Source: a virus. From it: a DNA stretch of 29,460 nucleotides. The translations under genes and the position numbers were made by a program. Below are positions 1 through 6,367 of the stretch, piece by piece. Under the pieces are notes generated by a model. That model saw only the letters and a list, made by a program, of their open reading frames with translations, ran no database searches and had not been told where the DNA came from. The DNA is taken from IMG/VR virus record IMGVR_UViG_3300017782_000131, positions 1 through 29,460 of that record, one strand, 5' to 3'. Position 1 is the stretch's first letter. Every line of letters starts with the position of its first letter.

Positions 1-310
1 AGGTGGTGGTGCAGGTGGTGTTGGTGCTTCAGCTGCAAGTGCAGGTGCTGGTGTTGCTGGTAACGGTGGTGTTGGTGCTTCTAATTCTATAACAGGAACT
101 GCTGTATTTTATGCAGGTGGTGGTGGTGGTGGTAGTCAAAATAGCGGTAGTGCTGGAACACCTGGAACTGGAGGTTCTGGTGGTGGAGGCACTGGACTAT
201 ATTATGGTGGACCTGGTGCTGGAGCTTTAAATAATGGAACTCCTAATACCGGCGGGGGAGCTGGTGGAGGTGCATTTGGCGCAACTATACCATCAGGAGG
301 ATCAGGAATA
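1..310 (+). repeat. Low-complexity GGT/GGA-rich coding repeat
   Basis: Imperfect runs of glycine codons (ggt, gga, ggc) make this stretch far richer in G than the rest of the window. It lies inside the glycine-rich fibre gene. Such runs can change length by slippage or recombination, which would vary the fibre without breaking the frame. The variability itself is inferred. Confidence 0.6.
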
Positions 311-451
311 GTTATACTACGTTATCCTTCCGCTCACTCAATAACAGTAGGAACTGGTTTAGGCACAGGAGTTTTAAACGGAACAGTTAGTGGTGGAACA
401 GATAAATATACTACATTTACTTCAGGAACAGGAACAATAACATTTAGTTAA
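1..451 (+). CDS. Glycine-rich fibre/adhesin-like protein, 3' part
   Basis: The reading frame is open from base 2 and stops at TAA 449-451, so only the C-terminal ~149 residues are present. The first ~100 residues are low-complexity Gly/Ala/Ser/Asn with runs of up to six glycines. They end in the segment GGSGIVILRYP, a pattern typical of glycine-rich C-terminal domains of phage tail fibres and adhesins. A more polar tail rich in Thr, Ser and Gly follows. The next fibre-like gene (599-1537) ends in a related pattern (GSIILYY), which suggests a set of related receptor-binding proteins. The role in host contact is inferred from composition and neighbours; no receptor can be named. The start lies outside the window. 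Confidence 0.75.
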   Translation, partial: GGGAGGVGASAASAGAGVAGNGGVGASNSITGTAVFYAGGGGGGSQNSGSAGTPGTGGSGGGGTGLYYGGPGAGALNNGTPNTGGGAGGGAFGATIPSGGSGIVILRYPSAHSITVGTGLGTGVLNGTVSGGTDKYTTFTSGTGTITFS

Positions 452-462
452 AAAACAATAAA

Positions 463-588
463 ATGGCAGGAACATTAGTAGAATCAACAAATGTAGATTC
501 ATCAATCATAAAAACAATAACATTAACACAAGCGGCATATGACGCACTAGGGTCTTATGATGCAAGCACAATATATATAACAACATAA
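463..588 (+). CDS. 41-residue fibre-associated micro-protein
   Basis: ATG at 463 lies 11 bases after the stop of the upstream glycine-rich gene, and the frame ends at TAA 586-588. The C-terminal half reads as an ITLTQAAYDAL segment followed by STIYIT. This resembles the short 'T-x-x-x-YDAL...NTLYIV' motif common at the ends of phage fibre and minor tail proteins, here as a stand-alone tiny protein. It fills most of the gap between two fibre-like genes and keeps the local pattern of an A-rich leader without Shine-Dalgarno. It could be a small fibre accessory or oligomerisation peptide, or a remnant separated from a larger fibre. The motif and intact frame make it more likely real than chance. 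Confidence 0.6.
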   Translation: MAGTLVESTNVDSSIIKTITLTQAAYDALGSYDASTIYITT

Positions 589-598
589 AATATAAGAA

Positions 599-1537
599 AT
601 GGCAATATATTTAGGAGCAACAGAACTAACTACCGGAGGAGCAGCTACAGGAGGCGGAAGTTTTACTAAACAAAAAATATACAGTTCTATGAGAGCACCT
701 ACTTCTTGGACTGATTTTAAAATTTTTAATGCAGGAGCAACAGCAGCAATAAATGGCTATATTCAACCAAATAGCACTTATATTGATATTACAAATTGGG
801 CATCTAGTTTTCCTATGTGGGGTGCTGCAAGAGCATTTTTAACAGGTACTAAAGTTTCAGTTACTGATAGCAATACAGGTGTTACTCAAGTTTTCACTTT
901 AGGTAGTGCAATTCAAGGTGCAACAACCATAGGAGCAGGTGCAATTATGTACAATGTAACTCCTAATGTTGGTGTAGGAATTAATGGAGGTGCTCCGATT
1001 ACTTGGGTAGAAATGGATACAGCTACGGTAAATCCTGCAAGTGATTTAGGATTAGCAGACAATTCTCAAATTGGGTATTTTATGGTAGGGGGAGGATCTT
1101 CTGGTTATGTTTATGCTAATGGTGCAAGAGGTGGAATAGGTGGAAGCGTTTTATCAGGAATGGCAACTATAACTACCGCTGCAACAGACTTAACATTAGC
1201 AATTGGCTATGGAGGAAAAGCTACAACTTATGGGGGTACCGGCTATCAGGATGGAGGTGAGTCTTCAATTTCAGGAGGTTTAACATTAACTACTGCTGAT
1301 GGAACTAATGGAGCCGGCACAGAAGGTACAGCTAATGGAGGTTCTTATGTTTCTGCAACATCAATGCCTGGCCCTGGGATAAATGGATTTGGAGCAGGTG
1401 GAAGAGCAACTTCTAACGGGTATGGTCCCAGCGCTGGCCCCAATAATGGAGTTGCTCACGGATATGGTCTTGGGGCTGCAGGGTACTCTAGTGCTAATTA
1501 TGTAGGCTCAGATGGTTCTATTATTTTATACTATTAA
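599..1537 (+). CDS. Glycine-rich tail-fibre-like protein
   Basis: This 312-residue protein begins at ATG 599, 10 bases after the preceding stop, with an A-rich leader. Residues 1 to about 150 are mixed polar/hydrophobic and could form a compact domain. From about residue 160 the sequence is dominated by Gly, Ala, Ser, Thr and Tyr, with many GG pairs. It ends in a short aromatic tail (GSIILYY), like glycine-rich receptor-binding tips of phage fibres. No enzyme motif is visible. Together with the truncated gene at 1-451 and the micro-gene between them it forms a fibre/adhesin block. A role in host recognition is inferred from composition and position. Confidence 0.65.
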   Translation: MAIYLGATELTTGGAATGGGSFTKQKIYSSMRAPTSWTDFKIFNAGATAAINGYIQPNSTYIDITNWASSFPMWGAARAFLTGTKVSVTDSNTGVTQVFTLGSAIQGATTIGAGAIMYNVTPNVGVGINGGAPITWVEMDTATVNPASDLGLADNSQIGYFMVGGGSSGYVYANGARGGIGGSVLSGMATITTAATDLTLAIGYGGKATTYGGTGYQDGGESSISGGLTLTTADGTNGAGTEGTANGGSYVSATSMPGPGINGFGAGGRATSNGYGPSAGPNNGVAHGYGLGAAGYSSANYVGSDGSIILYY

Positions 1538-1578
1538 AAAATAAAAAAAACAAGTAATAATATATTATAAACCAATAT

Positions 1579-1601
1579 GCTAAAGAAAGCTTACCTTTGG
1601 C
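1579..1601 (+). other. Imperfect palindrome in the gap before the chaperonin cluster
   Basis: GCTAAAG and CTTTGGC can pair over 7 base pairs (one G-U) around a 9-base loop. No U-run follows, so it is a weak candidate for a terminator. The palindrome overlaps the promoter-like element at 1592-1599 and could equally be an operator. It lies in the largest gene-free gap of the window (1538-1640). Confidence 0.25.
1592..1599 (+). promoter_or_regulatory. Candidate Bacteroidota -7 promoter element (TACCTTTG)
   Basis: TACCTTTG matches the Bacteroidota sigma factor -7 consensus TAnnTTTG exactly. It sits in the largest intergenic gap, about 42 bases before the ATG at 1641, at the border between the fibre genes and the chaperonin cluster. 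No clear TTTG -33 element is present at the expected spacing. A TATAAT also occurs at 1604-1609 but has no convincing -35. In DNA this AT-rich a match by chance in the gap is not rare, so confidence is modest. Confidence 0.4.
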
Positions 1602-1640
1602 ATTATAATAATTTGTGTAAGCTAAAAAACCAATACCAAA

Positions 1641-1931
1641 ATGACACTATATTACCGGACTAGTACGTGGAATAGTCAACCACAAATTTCAGAAGAAACC
1701 AAAAACCTTTGGAAGCACATCGCTGATAAAGAAAATTGGCGTATAACCCAATTACCAAACGGATTTTTTCAAACTGAATATCAAGATCTTAAAATAGATA
1801 CTGATTGGAATGATGTAACTAGAAGAGAAACATTAGAAGGAGCTGAGGCTGCTATTGATGCTTCAATTGAATATTACAAAAAGAAAATTGGTTATCTTGA
1901 AGGACCTAAAGTTGTAAAAACTTTCAAATAA
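1641..1931 (+). CDS. Conserved small phage protein of unknown function
   Basis: This 96-residue protein starts at ATG 1641 after an A-rich leader and stops 27 bases before groEL. It is hydrophilic, with aromatic residues early (LYYRTSTWN) and several Trp residues. The C-terminal helix-like part carries AAIDASIEYYKKK and ends in GPKVVKTFK. I recall similar small proteins, with the same ending, in uncultured marine phages, but cannot assign a function. Because it follows the candidate promoter at 1592-1599, it may be the first gene of the chaperonin transcript. Confidence 0.7.
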   Translation: MTLYYRTSTWNSQPQISEETKNLWKHIADKENWRITQLPNGFFQTEYQDLKIDTDWNDVTRRETLEGAEAAIDASIEYYKKKIGYLEGPKVVKTFK

Positions 1932-1958
1932 ATATTACTAATCAAATCTAATTAAATT

Positions 1959-3512
1959 ATGTCAGACGCAATCGTCAAAAACCTTAGCTTTGGAAATGAA
2001 GCTAGGGAAAAAGTATTTGAAGGTATAAATAAACTCACTAATGCTGTCAGCTCTACATTAGGAGCTGGCGGTAAGTGTGTAATGCTGGAAGATGGATCAG
2101 GTAAACCTGTTATTACAAAAGATGGAGTAACTGTAGCAGATAGTATTATACTGTTAGATCCAGTTGAAAACATGGGAGCAACACTTTTAAAAGAAGCAGC
2201 TCGTAAAACAGTAAAAGAAGCAGGGGATGGAACTACTACAGCTACCGTATTAGCTCATGCAATACTTCATGAAGCCTCTAAAATACATAAAGGTATAAGT
2301 ATAAGAGATGTTAAATTTGGGATTGAATTAGCTCTTAAAAAGACTTTAAAATATTTAGATAAAATTAAAGTTCCTGTTAAAGGAAATATGATTGATCAAA
2401 TAGCTACTATTTCAACTAATAATGATTCTGATCTTGGTAAAATAATTGGTGATGCTTTTAGAGCAGTAGATGAAACAGGTGTAGTTATGATGGAAATGTC
2501 ATCACTTGCAGAAACAGAAATTGAAATTGTAGATGGTGTTCAATATGAAAAGGGATTAACAAACTCTCATTTTATAACAAGTAAAGAAAATAGAACAGCT
2601 GAATTAGAAAATCCGGAAGTTTTATTAATTGAATCACCAGTAGAAAATGTAAGACAAATACAAAGTATATTAGAATACGTTATAAAAAACAATAAACCTT
2701 TATTAATAGTAGCAGATATTGAGCAACCAGTTATAGCCGCTTTAGCCATGAATAAAGTAAAGGGTAATATAAAAGTTAATGTTATAAATGCTCCTACATA
2801 TGGGATAACTAAAAAAGAAATGTTAACTGATTTAGCTATGTTAACGGGAGCAACAATAATTAATGAAGATTTAGGTGATGATTTAGATTTTATTAAACCA
2901 GAATTTTTAGGGACATGCTTAAAAAGTATTACAACAGATGAAGAAACTATAATTCAAGTTTCTGAACCTTCAGGAGAAGTTTTAAAATCTATAAAAAAAA
3001 TAAAAAAAGATTTAAATAAAAATAAACCTCCTGCAGAAATAATTAGGTTAGAAAAGCGCTTAGCTCGTTTATCAGCTAAAATAGCAATAGTAAAAGTAGG
3101 TGCTAATTCAGATATAGAATTAAAAGAAAAATCAGATAGGGTTGAAGATGCAATATGTGCAACTAAAGCTGCAATAAAAGAAGGTATTGTTCCAGGTGGA
3201 GGTATAGCATTACATAATGCGGCTGATTCAATTAAAAATCCATCAACATCTGAAAAAATACTTATAAATGCAATTAAATATCCATATAAAACAATATTAA
3301 GTAATGCGGGTATTACATATGGAACATTTTTAGGTGAAGGTACTGGTATTAATGTAATAACAGGTAAAAGTTGTAATCTTATTAAAAGTGGTATTATAGA
3401 TCCACTGCTAGTTACAAAAAGTGCATTATCAAATGCAGTATCTGTTGCAACTACAATATTATCTACAGATTGTGTAATCAATAATTTAAGAGTTGATGAA
3501 GGCAATAGGTAG
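1959..3512 (+). CDS. groEL: Phage-encoded chaperonin GroEL (Hsp60)
   Basis: This 517-residue protein is a full group I chaperonin. It would form an ATP-driven ring that encloses unfolded proteins in the cytoplasm. The equatorial ATP site is intact: GDGTTTAT at residues 89-96, with D90 matching E. coli D87. RVEDA carries D397, matching the hydrolysis residue D398, and GGG lies at 413-415. The apical domain is recognisable in the middle (PLLIVADIEQPVIAALAMN). The E. coli C-terminal GGM repeats are absent; the protein ends in RVDEGNR, close to the end of the folded equatorial domain. ATG at 1959 gives the usual N-terminus (FGNEAR). The groES reading frame starts inside the last codons. Phage GroELs are known but uncommon; its clients are probably capsid or tail proteins (inferred). 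Confidence 0.97.
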   Translation: MSDAIVKNLSFGNEAREKVFEGINKLTNAVSSTLGAGGKCVMLEDGSGKPVITKDGVTVADSIILLDPVENMGATLLKEAARKTVKEAGDGTTTATVLAHAILHEASKIHKGISIRDVKFGIELALKKTLKYLDKIKVPVKGNMIDQIATISTNNDSDLGKIIGDAFRAVDETGVVMMEMSSLAETEIEIVDGVQYEKGLTNSHFITSKENRTAELENPEVLLIESPVENVRQIQSILEYVIKNNKPLLIVADIEQPVIAALAMNKVKGNIKVNVINAPTYGITKKEMLTDLAMLTGATIINEDLGDDLDFIKPEFLGTCLKSITTDEETIIQVSEPSGEVLKSIKKIKKDLNKNKPPAEIIRLEKRLARLSAKIAIVKVGANSDIELKEKSDRVEDAICATKAAIKEGIVPGGGIALHNAADSIKNPSTSEKILINAIKYPYKTILSNAGITYGTFLGEGTGINVITGKSCNLIKSGIIDPLLVTKSALSNAVSVATTILSTDCVINNLRVDEGNR

Positions 3513-3756
3513 AAATTTAATAATAAATAAAACAGCTAAAGAAATATCTAAAACAGAAGGAGGATTGCTTTTAGCGGATGCTCATAAAGATGATGTAAGA
3601 TATATAGAAGCAGAAGTAATATCAGTAGGTGATGAAGTTGAAGGCATAAAACAAAAAGATAAAATATATTTTGATAAACATGCCGGACATATTATAGAAA
3701 TAAACAAAACAGCTTATCATGTTATAAAATCTTCTGATATAGTTGTAGTGTTATGA
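3496..3756 (+). CDS. groES: Co-chaperonin GroES (Hsp10)
   Basis: This 86-residue protein caps GroEL and closes the folding chamber. The pattern fits Hsp10: an N-terminal GRNLIINK strand, a mobile-loop region containing the hydrophobic GGLLL (matching the GroEL-contacting GIVL of E. coli), EAEVISVGD, a KQKDKIYFDK strand, and a C-terminal DIVVVL like the usual DILA end. It is about ten residues shorter than E. coli GroES. I chose ATG 3496; a TTG three bases upstream is in frame and would add one residue. Either start lies inside groEL, giving an overlap of 17 to 20 bases and implying coupled translation. The order groEL-groES is the reverse of the usual bacterial operon. Confidence 0.93.
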   Translation: MKAIGRNLIINKTAKEISKTEGGLLLADAHKDDVRYIEAEVISVGDEVEGIKQKDKIYFDKHAGHIIEINKTAYHVIKSSDIVVVL

Positions 3757-4199
3757 AAAAGCTTAAAGCAAGTGAATTAAGAGATATAAACTTGCTAAAA
3801 CATTATAGAATAATTCGAAAATGGGCTTGTCGTAATAACAATTTAAATGATGCTGATTTAGAGCTTTTAATTTATTTTGATTGCACTAAATTATTTACAA
3901 AACAAGATTATAAGATAGGTACGTACGCTTACAGCTGGGATAATAAGCGCTGGAACAGATTATTGAAAGAGAGTTGGATTGAAGTATGGAGACGTCGGAA
4001 TCAAACTACTCAAAAGTATAACATATACAAAGTTTCATTTAAGTGTAAACAGCTAATAAGTAGAATGTACCGTATTATGCTTGGTGAAGAAGATATTCCT
4101 AGTAGTGAAAAAAGAAATTCAATTATGAGGGGTAAAACTTACACTGATATTGTTTTGCAAACTGCAATAAAAAATGTAAATAATGATAAAAATAGATAA
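3753..4199 (+). CDS. Conserved phage protein, possible winged-helix fold
   Basis: This 148-residue basic protein begins at ATG 3753 in an ATGA overlap with the groES stop, so it is probably translationally coupled to the chaperonin pair. The pattern LNDADLELLIYFDCTKLFTKQDY, then TYAYSWDNKRWNRLLKESWIEVWRRRN, then YNIYKVSFKCKQLISRMYRIML resembles a MarR-type winged helix: helices, a recognition helix, a beta wing, then a dimer helix. I recall close look-alikes in uncultured marine phages, often without annotated function. DNA binding, for example late gene control or packaging, is a hypothesis. No metal site is evident. Confidence 0.75.
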   Translation: MKKLKASELRDINLLKHYRIIRKWACRNNNLNDADLELLIYFDCTKLFTKQDYKIGTYAYSWDNKRWNRLLKESWIEVWRRRNQTTQKYNIYKVSFKCKQLISRMYRIMLGEEDIPSSEKRNSIMRGKTYTDIVLQTAIKNVNNDKNR

Positions 4200-4200
4200 T

Positions 4201-4443
4201 ATGAAAAAAGAAGAATCAGCATTTAGTTATTTAGGAGCTGTTGATCCTATGGGAACAACATTACCTTCTGCTGACTTACAAGGAATTATGCCAATTCCAG
4301 GACAAGCAAGTAGGGGTCCTGCTATGCCTCCCTCACCATTTACTCCTAGAGAAATGCAAACTGGAGCACAAATATTTGGACAACCCATACCTAATTCATT
4401 TGATAGAGAAATACCAACAACAAATTTAAATAATACACAATGA
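4201..4443 (+). CDS. Small proline-rich protein, unknown
   Basis: This protein is 80 residues from ATG 4201, two bases after the preceding stop. An in-frame ATG at 4183 would add six residues and overlap the previous gene. It is rich in Pro, Gly, Met and Gln (PIPGQASRGPAMPPSPFTP) and looks disordered, with no hydrophobic core or membrane segment. Its end overlaps the next start by four bases (ATGA at 4440). It resembles the short unstructured proteins found around virion genes of marine phages. A minor virion component is possible but not shown. Confidence 0.6.
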   Translation: MKKEESAFSYLGAVDPMGTTLPSADLQGIMPIPGQASRGPAMPPSPFTPREMQTGAQIFGQPIPNSFDREIPTTNLNNTQ

Positions 4444-4712
4444 AAGAAGATAAAGCATACAATGCAGCATCAAAAAATAAAAAAGTAGGAATAGTAGGTG
4501 AATCACATATATGGGACGGGCCTTTAAGTCAAGACAATCGTCAGCACGCACCAGGTTCTAGTAGTGGTATCAATGGAATGGAAGTTTCTAAATATCCTAC
4601 AAAAGCATATCCTGCAGGTACACCTATTACTTCAATAGCTCAAGCTAATAAAGGAGGAGATGCAAATGCCCTTAAGTCTGTAAAAAGATATACAGGTAAT
4701 GCTAAATTTTAA
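4440..4712 (+). CDS. Small hydrophilic protein, unknown
   Basis: This 90-residue protein starts in a four-base ATGA overlap with the upstream gene. It is polar, rich in Gly, Lys, Asn and Ser, with a central segment HAPGSSSGINGMEVSKYP. It shows no signal peptide, membrane helix or catalytic motif. The tight overlap and intact frame support it as a real gene co-translated with its neighbour. I do not recognise a family. Confidence 0.6.
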   Translation: MKEDKAYNAASKNKKVGIVGESHIWDGPLSQDNRQHAPGSSSGINGMEVSKYPTKAYPAGTPITSIAQANKGGDANALKSVKRYTGNAKF

Positions 4713-4719
4713 ATCGACA

Positions 4720-4872
4720 ATGACGGATTTGAAGCTTTACATTATAAATGGTGCATCGCTGATGGTTTCATTAATGAGCATCGACGCATATTTAAAAATA
4801 ACTTTATTGCTTTTAACAATTGGTTATACTATTCATAAGTGGTATATTTTGAGTAAAAGCGCTAAAAAATAA
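4720..4872 (+). CDS. 50-residue membrane protein, candidate holin
   Basis: ATG 4720 opens a 50-codon frame ending at TAA 4870-4872, filling the gap between two genes. The protein has two hydrophobic stretches, at about residues 5-15 (LYIINGASLMV) and 22-33 (LKITLLLLTIGY), and a basic end (LSKSAKK). Small size, membrane segments and a charged C-terminus fit a small holin or holin-like protein. It lies 5 bases before the M15 peptidase gene, the normal neighbour of a holin. Small phage membrane proteins with YII..SL and IGYTI.KWY patterns are familiar from marine phages. The function is inferred from topology and context. Confidence 0.65.
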   Translation: MTDLKLYIINGASLMVSLMSIDAYLKITLLLLTIGYTIHKWYILSKSAKK

Positions 4873-4877
4873 GTAAT

Positions 4878-5345
4878 ATGAAAAGTAAGTATATTAGCGA
4901 ACATATAACTTACAGTGAATCTATAAAATCCTCAACCGCAATACGAAAAGGTATTGAAAATATACCAACAGAATATCAAATGCAAAACATGAGCCAAGTA
5001 GCTGATAAAGTATTTGAACCACTACGCGAATGGGTTGGAGGACCAATTAAAGTAACTTCGTTTTTTCGCTGTGAAGAATTAAATAAAGCAATAGGAGGAA
5101 GCTCTAGATCGCAACATTGCGAAGGAAGAGCAATTGATGTTGATGATATATATAATTATAAATCAAATGCTGAAATGTTTCATTTTATAAAAGACAATTT
5201 AGATTTTGATCAATTAATATGGGAATATGGAAATTCTCATAATCCCGACTGGGTACATTTTAGTTTTATATCAGAAATGGAAAATAGAAAAAGAATACTC
5301 CAAGCTTTTAGAAAAGATGGTAAAACACAATATAAAATAATATAA
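4878..5345 (+). CDS. M15-family zinc peptidase, probable endolysin
   Basis: This 155-residue protein has the M15 (D-Ala-D-Ala carboxypeptidase/L-Ala-D-Glu endopeptidase) signature: SSRSQH with zinc ligand H80, GRAIDVD with D87, and DWVHFSF with H127; E116 in LIWEYG is a plausible catalytic acid. The family cuts peptide bonds in the stem peptides of peptidoglycan. There is no signal peptide, so access to the wall would need a holin, and the small membrane gene ending 5 bases upstream is the natural candidate. Length matches single-domain phage M15 endolysins. A virion-associated wall peptidase is the alternative. The stop overlaps the next start by one base (TAATG). Confidence 0.88.
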   Translation: MKSKYISEHITYSESIKSSTAIRKGIENIPTEYQMQNMSQVADKVFEPLREWVGGPIKVTSFFRCEELNKAIGGSSRSQHCEGRAIDVDDIYNYKSNAEMFHFIKDNLDFDQLIWEYGNSHNPDWVHFSFISEMENRKRILQAFRKDGKTQYKII

Positions 5346-5665
5346 TGCCGTACGTACAAATAAATTCACCATTTCTTAAAAGATCAAAGCCACCTGCTCC
5401 TTCAAAAAAGAAGTCATTAGGCTATTATAATAAAGCTAAGTCTACAGGTACAGGAGCTGCAGCCGGCGGCGGTATGTCTGAAAAAGGTGTTAAAAAATAT
5501 AAAAGAGATAATCCAGGTAGTAAACTTCAAACGGCAGTTACTAAAGATCCTAAGAAACTTAAAAAAGGAAGTAAAGCTTGGAAAAGACGTAAATCATTTT
5601 GTGCTAGATCTAAGGGATGGAAATCTAAAAGAGGTAGAGCTGCACGACGTCGATGGAACTGCTAA
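5345..5665 (+). CDS. Small Lys/Arg-rich phage protein (KSFCAR...RWNC type)
   Basis: This 106-residue, very basic protein starts in a one-base TAATG overlap with the endolysin stop. The second half carries KKYKRDNPGSKLQTAVTK, KRRKSFCAR and a C-terminal RRRWNC. This looks like a family of small basic proteins in marine myo- and podophages (possibly the family catalogued as DUF6321; recalled, not searched). The charge suggests nucleic-acid binding, for example with packaged DNA. The two conserved cysteines could pair or bind metal. No experimental role is known to me. Confidence 0.75.
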   Translation: MPYVQINSPFLKRSKPPAPSKKKSLGYYNKAKSTGTGAAAGGGMSEKGVKKYKRDNPGSKLQTAVTKDPKKLKKGSKAWKRRKSFCARSKGWKSKRGRAARRRWNC

Positions 5666-5675
5666 AGTAAAAATT

Positions 5676-5858
5676 ATGAAAAAATTTCCACAAATTAAAA
5701 AAGCGAACAGAGGTAAATTTACAACATGGGCAAAAGCTAATGGTTTTAAAGATGCTTGTTCTGCAGCTACAGCAGTAATGAAAGCAAAAAAAGGAAAGTA
5801 TAGTAAAGACGTTAGGGAAATGGCAAATTATGCAAATAACTTTGGTTGCAAAAAATAA
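5676..5858 (+). CDS. 60-residue conserved basic protein, unknown
   Basis: I chose ATG 5676. A longer in-frame version from 5487 would overlap the preceding gene by 179 bases, and its extra N-terminus has no sensible composition. The protein is basic and compact, probably helical (FTTWAKANGFKDACSAATAVMKAKK), ending YANNFGCKK with two cysteines. Small proteins with the same AWAK..GF..ACSAA layout are familiar from uncultured marine phages. It lies 10 bases after another basic Cys-containing protein, and the two may act together. Function is unknown. Confidence 0.7.
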   Translation: MKKFPQIKKANRGKFTTWAKANGFKDACSAATAVMKAKKGKYSKDVREMANYANNFGCKK

Positions 5859-5879
5859 TTAATAATTAAAATTAAACAA

Positions 5880-6092
5880 ATGGGAACTAAAATAACTAAA
5901 GGTAATGTGCGTGCCGCAATGAGGGATGATAAAGCTCACATTGATTATTTAAAAAGAGATGTACTTGATGATCAGCGTAAAGGTGGTAAATATAAAGATA
6001 TTAATCAAACAGCTGATGAAAAACATATTTCAAAACTAGCAGGGGACATCAAGAGTGATGGATCTTTTTTAAGTAAACACATGAAACACTAA
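5880..6092 (+). CDS. 70-residue hydrophilic protein, unknown
   Basis: ATG 5880 follows an A-rich leader 21 bases after the previous stop. The protein is charged (Lys, Asp, His rich), probably helical, with HIDYLKRDVLDDQRK in the middle and SKHMKH at the end. No motif is recognised. It fits the run of short basic genes between the endolysin and the second holin. Confidence 0.6.
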   Translation: MGTKITKGNVRAAMRDDKAHIDYLKRDVLDDQRKGGKYKDINQTADEKHISKLAGDIKSDGSFLSKHMKH

Positions 6093-6096
6093 TATT

Positions 6097-6366
6097 ATGA
6101 AAAAAATGGGATACAATCAAAGCAAACACCCTTTAAGCATGAAGGGCGTAACAGATAATAATAAATTTGGAGCACCTTTAAATGGTAATGCCTTTGGAGG
6201 AAAAATGGCTGAATATAAAGCAAAAGGAATGAGCAAAGAAGCTGCTGCTAAACAAGCTGCGGCAGATTTAAAAGACATGCCTGTTGATAATAGAGGTTCT
6301 GCGCTTGCAAATCTTAACAAAGGTTACGGATCAAAAATGGGTAAACCTGCTAATTCAAAAAAATAA
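6097..6366 (+). CDS. Small protein with shared DLKxMP / SALxNLNKGY motifs
   Basis: This 89-residue protein starts four bases after the previous stop. It is Lys, Ala and Gly rich, with an Ala/Lys helix (SKEAAAKQAAADLK). Its C-terminal part has two short motifs that recur in nearby genes: DLKDMPVDNR at 57-66 and SALANLNKGY at 68-77. The first recurs in the proteins at 6368 and 7610; the second begins the protein at 6368 as SALFNLNKGY. The lack of a hydrophobic core suggests an unstructured or binding peptide. Function is unknown. Confidence 0.65.
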   Translation: MKKMGYNQSKHPLSMKGVTDNNKFGAPLNGNAFGGKMAEYKAKGMSKEAAAKQAAADLKDMPVDNRGSALANLNKGYGSKMGKPANSKK

Positions 6367-6367
6367 C

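Noticed and set aside
1-310. Glycine codon repeats as a CRISPR-like or tandem repeat array
   Set aside because: There is no constant repeat unit or spacer length. The pattern is low-complexity coding sequence of a glycine-rich fibre.
1604-1609. TATAAT as a sigma70-type -10 element
   Set aside because: No convincing -35 hexamer lies 16-18 bases upstream, and in DNA this AT-rich the hexamer is expected by chance. TACCTTTG nearby fits the suspected host better.
2954-3505. A 183-codon reverse-strand frame antisense to groEL
   Set aside because: The opposite strand encodes GroEL with conserved catalytic residues. No reverse-strand gene is supported anywhere in the window.
5487-5675. N-terminal extension of the gene at 5676
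   Set aside because: It would overlap the well-supported basic protein at 5345 by 179 bases. ATG 5676 has the usual A-rich leader and a compact product.
6284-6367. Upstream start for the gene at 6368
   Set aside because: The extension lies inside the gene at 6097-6366. ATG 6368 lies just after that stop and begins with the shared SALFNLNKGY motif.
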